This document shows, one piece after another, positions 34,755-46,351 of a stretch of 64,000 bases of DNA. The position numbers and the translations under genes were made by a program. A model generated the notes under the pieces. It saw only the letters and a list, made by a program, of their open reading frames with translations, was not told the origin of the DNA and made no database searches. Location: NCBI GenBank assembly GCA_030435675.1, contig CM059622.1, forward strand, positions 6,076,001 to 6,140,000, given 5' to 3'. Position 1 is the first letter of the stretch. Each line of letters begins with the position of its first letter. The stretch is from Steinernema hermaphroditum. Lineage: Eukaryota; Nematoda; Chromadorea; Rhabditida; Steinernematidae.

Positions 34755-34831
34755 AAAAGTGCGACGATCCCAGTTGTATGACAAACACGGAATGTGCACC
34801 TACGGAAAGGGGTGGTTTGCAGAAAAAATGA
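34755..34831 (+). pseudogene. EGF-like exon remnant
   Basis: After TTTTTAG the frame reads EKCDDPSCMTNTECAPTERG, the first half of an EGF-like domain (three Cys with EGF spacing), and then a stop at 34829. AATAAA follows at 34841. There is no upstream signal exon. It is probably a relic of another array member. Confidence 0.45.
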
Positions 34832-35074
34832 GATGAGGTGAATAAATGTTTTTTTTATTTCACTATTGGTCGATCACAACACGACAAGTAGCATTATATA
34901 CTTTCTTTCGCTGGTGTCGGTCGTTCGCTCTTTCAGAAATGAGTTCAGTGAGCGGTCGTTGTTGGCTATCGTTGTTGACGCAAACCGTCTGCAAGCCACG
35001 CCACATCTCAGTTCCTAACTCGCGGGTCACTTGGAGTGGTTCCTTTGTAAGTACAAATATAATCTAAGCTTCTA

Positions 35075-35245
35075 GGTGCTTTCAAGTGAGTTGATTGAGC
35101 GGTCGTTCTCGGCCGTTGTTGTTGACGCAATGATCGCCCCGGCTCCCAGACGGCCTGGAACACGAGGGAGCCGTAGTTCCACCTTGCCAAGACGATTGTC
35201 ACCACCGCCCGACTCCACCCGCGCCGCCAGCTTCTTTAGTGGTCG
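35075..35245. repeat. R3 dispersed repeat, copy 2
   Basis: It contains GATTGAGCGGTCGTTCTCGG, GACGCAATGATCGCCCCGGC and GCCGTAGTTCCACC as in the copies at 45340-45570 and (inverted) 2337-2774. Confidence 0.6.
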
Positions 35246-35329
35246 TTCCCACTTTGAATGCTGTGTCACAGCACCAATTCCATGACGGCATGCTGACATA
35301 GTTTGCCTTTTTAGGCGTTGCGTGGACAC

Positions 35330-36099
35330 TTTAAGAAGGGTTGACGGATTCCCTAGGCTGTTAGTGTAATCAACCGTTTGCAGTTCCTATGTCTGTCGTA
35401 CATTTAAAAAGTCGCTGAAGATCAGGATCAAAACACTCGATAGAGAGCACGTTTCTCGGATACGCGGAAAGCAGTCGAAGATGCTCTCCAAAACAGTGGA
35501 ACAATATAAACAATCTTAAATCTATCATATTATGTCAATATATGGTCTGTTTTGATTTTTTTTAGAAAAGTATCCACAGTTTGAGTTGTAAATCTATCAG
35601 AGCGCGAAAGTTGCGAAAGGCCGAAAAATAAACTATGGGGCATGCAAAGATAGGAAACTAAGTCTCTTGTTTCTCGGCCTAGCGTGGCGATGTGTGTGGC
35701 AATTCCTTCTAACTGATCACCATAGTGAATTCAACGATATCATCGTATCTTCTCTTTTCTCCAAGCTTTTTCATCACCATTGTCTTTCTGCGTTCCATTT
35801 ACGAAGTGGGAAAATTTTGAACCAACACAGGATACATCATTCCAAAGAAAGATATCGGCGTTTTCAGAAACCGATCCTAAGCTATCTTCACATCTTGTGT
35901 ATGAATCTTTTGAAACGTTCCTTTGAAACGTTCCTTTGAAACGTAGCGTTTTGATAGAAACATATTTCTTTGTTGCCTTCTCGTTTTTCTCGATTGTTGC
36001 ACCATTCCGAAATTCAAAGCGACCGGAAAGAGCGACTATCCATCTTTAAAGCGTCTTTTGCGTGAATTTTGCATTCACCGTCGGAAGAATCAGCACATG
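35330..36099. other. No gene recognised
   Basis: AT-rich sequence without a supported exon. Three tandem TTTGAAACGTTCC-like units occur near 35910-35945. Confidence 0.45.
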
Positions 36100-36112
36100 G
36101 TTGCCAAGGAAC
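36100..36112 (+). promoter_or_regulatory. X-box-like RFX/DAF-19 site of gene D
   Basis: GTTGCC-A-AGGAAC has one mismatch to GTNRCC-N-RGYAAC and lies 120 bp before the gene D start codon. Confidence 0.5.
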
Positions 36113-36231
36113 GCACTCCAGTCCAACGAATTCCGCCGCGGAGGAACTCACTCTCTAGTCTCCTCTTCATGACCAAACTACCGGGTGAGACCAAAGCTTC
36201 CTAACGCGCCATTCGGCTTTTTCAGATCAAG

Positions 36232-39200
36232 ATGTTTTTGTTCCCCTGGATTGCACTCCTGCTTTCGGTTCAAACATCGCCGTTCATCTCTTCGGCCGAA
36301 CAGATCTGGGATTCTACAGAGAATCCAGAGGATTCGATATCCACAAGTAAGTTCTGGGCTATCGGCTGTGGGCAAAAGTCATCTTGCGTCTTTGGACGAT
36401 GCCCTACGAGTGCGCCACTATAGAAATGCGATAAGAAAGGGCAAGTTTCTATGGTTACGTCGCACTCTAAACAGGAAAGTAGTTTGTAGGCCTGCAAACA
36501 AAGGAAGACAATGTGTACTTTGGACTTGTCGGCGTGAGGTGCATGGGATTGCAGACAGAGATGTCACCTTGTTGGCGAGTTACTTCCTAGGGAGAGTCGT
36601 GTTCAGGAGGAAAGGTCCGCACATTAACCGCGGACAACATACACAGGGCGTGGCAAAAGTTCTCATTTTGAAAAACGTCGCAGATTAACACATAATTAAC
36701 AAATTTTCAAAAATTTATGCAAATGTAATCAAACAAGAATAGCAAAACAGATGTTCAAAATAACTCCCCTCCTCCGCCATACGGGCTTCGCAACCTTGAA
36801 GTTCTTCTCGCTGGTCGCACAGATCTTCTGATTCCATTCATCCCATACTTTTCGAATAGCTCGCTTCCGAGACTCCAATTTGGCACGCTTTGTACGATGG
36901 ACCTTGCTCTGTAAGGTACTCTACACGGACGAATCCGTTCTGATCAAATCGGAAGAATTTGATAGCCAAAACAATTTGTCCCAACGTTTGGGATAGATCT
37001 CGCGATAGGCAGCGTTGATTTCGAGCCATGGGACGGAGCCCAGTCTTTCGGGAGGATCCAGTTGCCATAACGGAAGTATTCTGACGCAAAACGAGTGACT
37101 TCGTTCCTAAGGATCTTATTTCGATACAGTTTAAACTTTACTTTGATTTTGATTCCAGGGAACAAAGCTATTGTGGACCGAGTAATTCCGGAATTGCCGG
37201 TTTGCGACCAGCCGCAGTATGCGTTGGCAATGTTACTAGCGTTTTGGCTAGTGTCCATTCCACATGCTCTAAAACATGTGAAATCACGAGTTTACGAGTT
37301 TGTCTTCTCTTCAAGTTCGTCTTGAGGCTCCTTGGTGTTCTAGGCGTTCTGGAAGTTAGGGGCAATCATTGCGCCAAGTCATTTCCATCACAGTAGCATA
37401 AAAATAGTTCAAAACAACAAAAACACATATAGGAATTTGAACCTCAGAGCCTCTGAACCTTCCTCCTGACTTTGTTCCAGCGACCGAGGCAACCACCCTG
37501 AGCACGACTACCCTCGGACCCGACCAGTGCGCCGAGTGCCACGAGCACTCCTTGTGCATCGAGTGGGCCTATCCGGACGTCGAGAACAACACTATCTGCG
37601 ATAAGTGCGCCTGTCCCAAGGGGAGAACAGGGAAGTGCTGTGAGACACGTGGGTCGCTTCAGTCGTGTAGTCTTGAGGTCCGATCGCCTCTTTCAGTCGT
37701 GGATCTGTGCGCTCAGGAACCGAATTCTTGTCCCAACAGTCGCTTCAACCAGCATCGATCCTGCAAGATGCACGAGAATGGAATGTTCGTGTGTGAGTGC
37801 GATGCAGGGTTCACTGGACGCCACTGCACCACAGGTGAGTCTCTCCTTGGACGGATCCTTACCGTTTGAGTTGCTTAGAAATACGGATCTGCTCTCCGAA
37901 CCCGTGCAAAAACAGAGGAACATGCTATGAAGAAGAAGACGGCGGATTCTCCTGCGAGTGCAGCTCGAGGTTCACGGGTGAATTCTGCGAGAGTAGGTCA
38001 CGAGAAAGGCGATTTGTTCTAAATGATGACTTTTAGTTCCAATGGACTGCTATCCAAGGTGTTACCGTAAGTTTGCCTTTAGTTCGATATGCTACAAATG
38101 GGACATAATATTCCATAGAAAAGGAGAGCGCAATGTTCAAAGTCTTACTAGGAACTCATCTGGCACTCATTTATCTAAATTTATAATAGGCATTGTTCCT
38201 AAGAAAATCTTTAGTTTTCCAGTCCTAAACATTCTGGACGTTACCTATAGCACTCATACAAGACACATCGTAAGGCGAAGACCTAAATAATACACTTTTT
38301 GAAGACTTTAGTATGTCATTTTTCGACCTTGTAGAGTCTTGAGATGGTTCTAAGATCCATTAAATTTTTATCACTGCCTCCAATGATCACACTTGGTCAC
38401 CAAAAAAGATGTTCCGATGCATTTCAGCTTGCGGACCTAGAGACAGGAACGGCTGCGACAACAACTCGACTTGCTGGCCCTACAATGACCGTACCTACAA
38501 ATACGCGTGCATTTGCCGTCCCGGGTGGAAAGGGGGTGCTTGCAAAGGTGACGGCTAGAGATCTGCTTTGCCTCACTACGTTTGGGGTTCAGAGGAAGTG
38601 CCTTGCGAACTGTCAAATCCATGCCAGCACGGGGGAGTATGCTATCGTGATACCGTGGAGAAGAAGGATACCTCCACGAAAGAAGAAAAGAAGGATGACG
38701 ATGACGATGACGATGACGACACCAGCAACTATCTCTCCAGTTTCTGGAAACGAAGATACGGCACTACCACAACTACGACGACCACCAAGAAGCCGATAGA
38801 ATACGAAGAGGTCGCCAAATGCGAGTGTCCTTCCATCTGGAAAGGCGACTTCTGTGAGGGTAATGTTTCTTGGGTCAACCGGTTCTCACAGCCTCTCTAG
38901 AGTTCAATCAGTGCTACGAAGAGAAGTGCCTGAAAGGAAAATGTTTTGCTGTGAACGCCACTCACAGCGCCTGCAGGTGCTTCCCTGGCTGGACGGGCGA
39001 ACTCTGCGAGATCGGTAGGGACTCTCCTATGCTGACTGCACCAATATGTCTCTCTAGATATCGATGAGTGCGATCCGAATCCGTGTGAATACAACACCAC
39101 CTGCACCGACATGGAGAACAACTTCCTCTGTGACTGTCCTCTGGGAACGAGTGGAAAGAACTGCTCGATTAGTGAGGCCCACGAACAGGACTCTCTGCTC

Positions 39201-40724
39201 AGTAGCGATCTTTAGACTTCGATGACTGTAAGGACGAAGAAGCAGGAGTCAAGAACGTCTGCGCTACGAGGGACAGAGAGGCGACGTGCACCGACGGACT
39301 CAACGAATACATCTGTAGCTGTAGTGACGAGTGGACAGGAGAGAACTGTACGATGAGAATGGTGATCTGGAACGTTCTCAGTATGTTCAAGGACACCGAC
39401 GTGGATATAGTGGCGGTAGGTGGGAACGATTGGCGTATATATGTTCTCGAACTTGTCATGTTTCAAATTCTGAACTTCAGCGCAGATTATAGAGTTCATC
39501 TCTTTCAGTTACTGGAAGAACTCGTAGGAAAGCCTTCCCTCATCAAAGACTTTCTCCCTTTCTTCCTCGCCCAAATGAAGGATCAGTCGGGGATCAGCTG
39601 GGACCACGAAGACCTCTTCACGTGGGTCACCTTCGAGGGCCAAGAGCTGGACCTGAAGAAGGACATGGTGAAGTGGAACGCGGCGACGCTAGGCAACTGC
39701 TTTACCTTCAACCACGACTCGCAGCCCGAGAAGATGCCTCTGCGCTACGCGGGCGAGCAGGAGGGCTTCCGGGCGCTGATGAGGGTGCGCCAGGACGAGT
39801 ACCTCGACTGGATCGACACCGCCTCGCTTCTCGTCTTCGTCCACTCCAGCACGGAGAGTGTCTTCGGAGAGTCCCTCCGCTTCCAGGCGAGACCCGGAGG
39901 CGAGACGAGTCTAATGATCAGCCAGGTGATCAGTATCTCTCGTCAAGGGAATATTCGTTCTTCAGACATCCTTTGAACGTCTTGGAGGAAAGTACGGCGT
40001 TTGTGTGAAGGACAAGTCCGAAGTCAAATCTTATTATTATGCAGGAGAATACACTACTGATGTAGGGACTCTATTTATGACACACTAGGTTCCGTCTTTT
40101 AGGGCTGTCTGCGTAGCTGCTATCAAGATGCCGTCTTTGAGTCATGTGGCTGCATGGATCCCCGTTTTCCCATCAAGCAAGACACCAAGGCGTGCGATCT
40201 GTCAAAACGTAGATTCATGTCCCAATTGAACAGCGGCAGTTAACGGGTCTTTAGGCGTGTGCACAATGGCGATAAGTAGCGAGAGAGGAGACCCCTCGCA
40301 ATGGGAAGAATGCAACTGTCCGCTCCCCTGCTCTAACGGACAATATGTCGCCAAGTGGAGCTACAACGCCTATCAGCCTTTGGTTGTGCCCATGCAACGC
40401 ACTCTCATTTATTGTTTTGTTTAGGACTGCAAGAAGCTTTCCTCTAACGCTACGACCTACGAGAGATGTCTCAGTGATGGAAAGGACAAGGCGCTGATCA
40501 GTGTCAGCCTTCCCCTCGTCATTCAAAACCACTTCAAGGAGGAGCCCAAGATGGATGTAAGGCCGTTTCCTATGCTTCTCTTTGATCTGGCGTTTCAGTT
40601 CAACAAGTTCATCGCCAACTTGGGAGGACTTCTCGGCGTCCTCTGTGGAATCTGCATCATCACGTTTTTCGAGATAGCCTACTTGATCGTCCGGCTTTTT
40701 GTTGTCCTTGTCTCTGGACAGTGA
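36232..40724 (+). CDS. Gene D: EGAS-like EGF/ASC membrane protein without WEL-C modules
   Basis: Exons: 36232-36346, 37481-37648, 37697-37834, 37879-37992, 38037-38066, 38428-38547, 38593-38859, 38901-39014, 39058-39171, 39216-39415, 39509-39925, 39966-40061, 40103-40208, 40255-40382, 40425-40556, 40599-40724. They sum to 795 codons with the stop in frame. Signal peptide MFLFPWIALLLSVQTSPFISS, a short acidic linker and a Thr linker lead directly into CACPKGRTGKCC and seven EGFs. One is DIDEC (calcium-binding), and one (38593 exon) carries a Lys/Asp/Thr-rich insertion of about 55 residues between its third and fourth Cys. The ASC region has RSCYQDAVFESCGCMDPRFP. TM2 is LGGLLGVLCGICIITFFEI. No TM1. 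The ASC exon is split by an intron at 39416-39508 that contains no stop in frame. ATTAAA at 40750 may serve as poly(A) signal. Confidence 0.88.
36652..37250 (-). mobile_element. Decayed mariner remnant in gene D intron 1
   Basis: The minus-strand frame near 37020-37050 gives PKDWAPSHGSK, resembling the FQQDGAPAHxxK catalytic motif of mariner transposases. Flanking frames are shifted and broken. The end GGCGTGGCAAAAGTTCTCAT near 36648 may be a terminal repeat. It is too degraded for a firm family call. Confidence 0.5.
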
Positions 40725-40859
40725 TGCGTTTCTAATTTTCCTTTCGGTTATTAAATGGCCTCTTTACTAAAAGAAACGGTGTTACCACGATGAGTTATTA
40801 GGGATGCTCTGGATGGGACCCCACAGAAACTCGGAGTGGTGATTGCTACTTCCATGTAG

Positions 40860-41260
40860 GACAACTCCTACAACAGAAATAATGGGGCATGAAAAATAGC
40901 GCATCTTATCAATAAACGTTTATCAGCATAAAGATGCACATTCGTATCAACAACTTCAGCCCACTTCTCGGGCGACAGTCGGATCCCATTACCTTAGAAA
41001 ACACGGGATTTCGAGACAAGAGATGCTTTTGGTCCACTTTTCGACCTCTTTGTTTTAGTGATTTTTCTGAGTGAGTTCTTCTAATATCGTCATTTGTGGA
41101 CGACTACAAATGGTGGAAAGATAAAGCTAAGATAGTGCTATATAAACAGTAAATGGGTCCATCTTTTAGAGATCTTGTCAAGTTATGATAAACCGCGCAG
41201 CGAGAGATGCATTCGTTAGGCAAGACCCAAATATGAACGTGATGGAAGGCAGTCACAGGA
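40860..41260. mobile_element. R1 mariner-like element, partial copy 4
   Basis: AGCCCACTTCTCGGGCGACA (40969 onward) and TTCGACCTCTTTGTTTTAG match the transposase C-terminal side of copies 2 and 5. The part after 41160 matches the R1 interior (CAAGACCCAAATATGAACGT). The ends were not located. Confidence 0.5.
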
Positions 41261-42714
41261 ATGTGAAGTGGCCATGGTAGAGTCCAAGTTATAAAGTCGC
41301 GAAGTCTTTAACATGATCGCATCGTAAGATAGATCACTTTACTTCATGCATCAAAGGTATTTCGCCTTATGTGACACCCAATAATAGAGAAACAGAGGAT
41401 ATCACTTGCAGCCATCATTTCGTTCCTGGCGTGGCGTTGAGGTTGAACCGGTTGGGGCACAAATGAAAGATCCTATCGTCTTGTATCTTGTATGACACCG
41501 AATATGCAACTACAAATTTCAAGATCTACTTTAAAGCGTCCAAAAGACAAAGCCCAAACCGCGGCCTAAACTCCGTAATGGATACAAAAAGGGCGGAGGT
41601 TGCCCCAGCTGCGTGCCGGAGCATAACGTATTCCCACCTCATGGCTAACTTTGGCATAGAGCATGCTCCTACCCACGCAACCTACTGTGTCCCACGACGA
41701 ATAATGGGGGTGGAAACGAATGTAGAGCCGTAGAAATAAAATTGCTCATTTCTCAGATCAGATCATTTCAAACCGTCTTCTATGCAGACATTTGACATAC
41801 AAGGAGAATGTCGCTCCTATGGTGCTCTTCGTTCTGGAGACGGAAGTGTCACCACAACATGCACATGAATGATTCACGAACGCGTGGTGAAAACACAAGA
41901 TCAGAATGAAGTTGCCAGGGGCCGGACGGGGAATCACCTTTTTTGCACGAGGCGGGTGGCCGCTCTTCGCTGAAGAAAAAGATTGTGTTTCCGAGAAAAG
42001 CGTTATTTTGGTGTCACTATCACCAGAATCCACTATCTAATGTCCTGCATCAGAACACTTTTATTCGTCTTTATAGCCTTGCTCCGTACGAAAAATGGTG
42101 AGCATTTTACTGTTCATATAGGATTGCATGTAATAACTGGTGGTCGCAAAATAGCCGCGCGATTCTTGCTTTGTATTTTTTATACTGCGATCTATCCATA
42201 GTTTGAAGAGCCTGTAGACTAGCATATCAAAAAAGTGGCACATTAACCTTTCGTAGTTATGAACGTGGCTTTCCTTTTCGTTCACTGAACCTTTCAATGG
42301 GGAAACGTCAGCTACCGCTGAAAATCGCGTTTCATAGTGTTAGAGTGGACTAGTTTCTTGATATCTGTGACAGCAGAAATTACGGTAAGGTTGTGAGAAT
42401 TAGAAGCTTCCAGGTTTGACCTACAACTTGTACCGTCGGAAAAGCTAGTGTAACATTTCACGAAGGAAGAATGAGATTCATAAGTAGCTCCAACAGAGGT
42501 CATCGCCTATGTAATAAGTGATCCCATGAACGTGGAAACCCTAGGTGATATTAAATCAAATATCATCAAAGAAGCACTCACTTTCACAGTGAAATGTTCC
42601 ATGCAAGCAAAGAGCCATTAGTTGGAGCATCCTTAATGGTTGCGTGAAATTAGCACACATTTTGTAGAACGCGAAATTTAGCGCGTATTATTCGAAATGT
42701 GAATCTAGCATATA
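41261..42714. other. No gene recognised
   Basis: ORFs at 41488-41733 and 41983-42201 have no recognisable domain. A short R5/R3-like fragment lies near 41450-41560. Confidence 0.4.
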
Positions 42715-43715
42715 CAGGGTGTTCAGAAAGTTCTGCAACGCATCGAAATGTTGGATTTTAGCAATTTCATGCACATCTCTGGGAACTTTAACCGATGTAT
42801 TCATATTTTCCAGTCCTTTTTACCCCTTATTCACTGTTTTTTGAGACTTATATTCAATTTTGTTTTAAAAAATGGGCTCCTTTGTCGTCGGCACTCGGCA
42901 CAGTGCTAGACAGTCAAACCTAGACATATACCGTCAAACGAGTGCGGGATCGAGTTAATGAGACTCGTGGGATCAAGTACCATCCCAAAAACGGAAGACC
43001 GAAGACGACAAGAAATCCGGCGGTCCGAAAACTGGTCCAACAAAAAATCTAGTGGAATCCTGAGCGTTCGCTGAGGAAGTTGGTGAAAGTCCATGGAATC
43101 AATCGAGAATCGATGCGAGCGGCTATTAATGAAGATATCCAGACGAAATGCTACAAAATGAGTCGTAGATATCTTCTAACCGACCACAAAAAGGCTGAAA
43201 AACTGGAAAAATAAAAAAAATGTGGCTTTGTCGGATTCAAAGATTTTTACGATTACTCATCCACAACAGCTAGAATCATTGATATCCGCTACCTATGGGC
43301 TTGCCACGTACGAAAATCGTGAAAATAAATCATTTAGCCGCTTCTGTGGTGGTTTGGGGAAAAATCTGTGCAACAAGCAAAAATTCCTTTGTTTTCCTGG
43401 AAGAAATTGTAAAAATGGACTCTATCAAGGTCTGAGGTCTATCAAGAAGAGATTCTGGCGCAGTATGTGATGTCCTGGACCGAAATACACTTCCCAGACC
43501 AAGGATAGGTGTTCCAACAGGACTGGACGGCCACTTACGGATCGAAATGAACGATGGCCTTCTGCGAGGACCATATGTGGACTGATTAACACCAACGAAG
43601 ACCAATGACGTAATTCGCTAGGGTTCGCTGATTCAGAAATGATTGTCTGTATTGCCCTCAAGCCTGTAGTCTTGGAAACTTAGAATATGTTGCAGAATCT
43701 AGTTGGCCCCTTCTC
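42715..43715 (+). mobile_element. Decayed mariner element
   Basis: The left end is CAGGGTGTTCAGAAAGTTCT after TA, close to the terminal repeat of the 8217 element. The interior frames contain a transposase-like second HTH (EDIQTKCYKMSRRYLLTDHK near 43130-43195) and VFQQDWTATYGSK (near 43510), the counterpart of the mariner catalytic FQQD motif. Several stops and shifts break the gene. The right end is too decayed to place exactly. Confidence 0.65.
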
Positions 43716-44563
43716 TGTACATACCTAGACATTTATAAGTTCCCAGAGTTAATATTTTAAAGCATAAAATCCGCGCTAATAGTAAATTCCGTGAAGTCTT
43801 GATTGTTTTTCTGTATGAGTGCGTTTAGGGTGTGAAGAAAAAACTTTCTTCGATCAAGATCAGTACACCAACAGTGTGCCGCCAACAAGTAGTCGTGGGA
43901 GAAATAAGTGGACATAGTGAAGAAACGATCTTTTGAGTAGTGCTACGAAATTAGAGGGTATTTACAATAGCATTTTTAAGCAGGAGTCCAATAATAAAGC
44001 ATTTTTCAAATGCGATATGTTTCCGCAATGCGAAGAATTGCTCAGAAGTTTTCTGATCTTAAAAGTGGCAGGTTGCACAAGTATAAAGGTGCTCGTCCTT
44101 TTAAGAACAGCTGAAATTCAAAAACAGGGAGCGATGGAAGAGAACAGAGTATTAATCGGAATGATGTGGTGGGAAGCAAGCATGATAGAGAATCCCTGTT
44201 TCCTGAACAACACATTCTTGAAGCAGAAAATAACTCCGAGTCGGTATTTACAGCACTTAACATCAAAGTTTTTCCCGTTTTTGGATATGGTGGCAACGGG
44301 GTGGGACGGGCACGAACGAGATCGGCACGAACGCATCAGATCGGCTAGCCGTTCAGCGGATTCCTCTGAGGGCTGATCCGATCCGTTCGACCGTGGAACG
44401 GCTGACCAGCAGAGACTCTTTTATGATCAAGGCGTGATGCTCATGTTAGAAGACATGATTTGATTTGTCATATTTTAAGTTATGCATGTAGTTCTTTAAA
44501 GTGGCCGCAGTACTCTTCAGCCGCCCATCAGTCTGTACTATACCTTCATACTTGTATTTGTAG
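43716..44563. other. No gene recognised; no signal exon for the 44564 module
   Basis: I searched for a signal peptide with a phase-1 donor in front of the 44564 exon and found none. The ORF at 43933-44376 has no recognisable domain. Confidence 0.4.
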
Positions 44564-44839
44564 CCACTGACGCATCGACCGCTCCAGTCGACTACGTCGC
44601 GACGGTCAGGCAATGGGGACTCGACGCGGACATCGTCCAACTTGAAAAGGACATGTACAAAATGCCGGGCTTTGACATGTCGCAGACTCAGGTCTTCCTG
44701 AGGAGTGTCTGTCTCTGGGAGCTGATATGCCAGAAGGAAGCTCCGAAGACTGTATGGCGAGGAGCGAAGCCTGAACCGTGGCCTCACAACGACGCCGAGC
44801 GCGATGGAATCTGCCCAGGAGTGAAAACAGCTACCGGAG
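44564..44839 (+). CDS. Orphan WEL-C module exon
   Basis: Acceptor TTTGTAG, then APVDYVATVRQW..LWELICQKEAPK..W..KPEPWPH..ERDGICP and a phase-1 donor GGAG|GTACGT. It is closely similar to the two modules of gene E (46594 and 47216 exons). It is intact, but it lies 1.5 kb upstream of the gene E signal exon (46352), so it cannot follow that exon. It could splice into 46594 if an undiscovered upstream first exon exists. Otherwise it is a leftover of module duplication. Confidence 0.65.
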
Positions 44840-45118
44840 GTACGTTTCTCAGACATCTACGATTTCCTTTTCCTCGTGATATACAGGGCGCGATTTAAAT
44901 GCTGCTGCGTTCACTATTTGAGTTCTTTGTTCTTGGTTTATGATCGTGAAGTCCCGGCAAAAAAAAACACTTTCTAAAGATTGTGAAAATTCTTCTTCCC
45001 TCTATTATCGGGTTCGCTAGATACGATGGTGACCCTGAGTTCTCGGGTTCTCCCGAGTTTATACTCTTGAATCAAAGGCTTACACCTCCTGGGACTCCAG
45101 CTTAGAGTCTTCCCTCCA

Positions 45119-45590
45119 GGCTTGCTTAAAATCAATAGAGATAACTCTAAGTCTGAGCCCAAGCCTTGATGTCCAATAAAACAGCCTGAATTTATGCTCA
45201 AGACAGCGTTTGCCGTCGATTCTCAAAAAAATGTGACTGTGGTGCGCCCTTGAGGCACTCATAGTCCAATAATATTGCATCCGACACCTCGAAAAATGGG
45301 GATAAAGTGAAGTGGTTTGGAAAGTACATATGTTCGTGAGAGAGAGGTCTTTCGTTTGTGTTCCCTGCGATCGGTCGGGTCGTCCACTCGCTCTCTCTCT
45401 GAGGTTGTCTGAGCCGAATGAGTTGAGTGAGAGGTCGTTCTCGGTCGTCATTGGGGACGCAATGATCGCCCCGGCTCACCGAAGGCCTGGAACACCAGGA
45501 AGCCGTAGTTCCACCGTCTTGCCAAGAAGACCGTCACAACCGCCCGACTCCACCCGCGCCGCCAGAGAAGCCGAAGAAGTGCTGTAACTC
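45119..45590. repeat. R5 and R3 dispersed repeats
   Basis: R5-like AAATCAATAGAGATAACTCT..AGCC at 45127-45165 is followed by an R3 copy at 45340-45570 (GGTCGTTCTCGGTCGTCATT, GCAATGATCGCCCCGGCTCA, GCCGTAGTTCCACCGTCTTG). Confidence 0.5.
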
Positions 45591-46239
45591 CGACGTCTAC
45601 GCTGCTGAATTTAGCAAAACTGACAAGAATTTATAGCGAGCCCGAAGGGCGAACCCTGTAGTCATAGTCGTGGGGTCGGCAAACCACGGCTTTTTCCAGA
45701 CGTGCCTAGTGGCCGCTATTTGCTAATAGAGCCCGGGAATGTTCGGCGTTTCTGCTCTGGAATGGCTTGAAAAATCTGAAAGATTACACATGTTTAAAAC
45801 GGATATCTCAAATCGAGGGACCGATTCAGCGGTTTTAAAGATGACCTATTGTCTTTCGGATGCGTAAGGGTGTCTTTAAATAAAACATTATCTGTTCGTT
45901 TCACTTTTTCTGCAGCTTTCTGAAACAAAGAAGTTCGTGTGCAACGTGTCGCGTGAAGGGAGATCATGGATTCGCGACGGAGACGTCAGACAGCATGCAG
46001 ACCCACGCAAAGATCTCCGTTCGCTTAGCGCTGTGTGTCGCTACCAAGCGACGAAATCTGACATTCATCCTTGATCATCCATCATATTTGAAGCTGCGCA
46101 TACTCATATGGAGGTGATAGAAGGGGTGAAGCCGCAAGTAAAAAGGCATTATTTTTTATTTGCATACCTGCAAAAAAACTTCAAACGGCCAATTAGAGAT
46201 TCAGATGGGCGTGGTGTGGAACACAAAAGTTCAAGATAG

Positions 46240-46252
46240 CGTTGCCAAGCGC
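46240..46252 (+). promoter_or_regulatory. Weak X-box-like site upstream of gene E
   Basis: GTTGCC-A-AGCGCC has a perfect first half-site and two mismatches in the second. It is included because it lies 100 bp from the gene E ATG, a position close to those in gene D and in the 59826 and 62465 exons. Confidence 0.3.
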
Positions 46253-46351
46253 CCTCCCGACGACGGCATTCTTTACACGCGCCCAGCACCATCTGACCAT
46301 GGCCATTCATCTCTTCGATTGGTGCTTGGTGCTTTCTATTGTGTTCTAACC

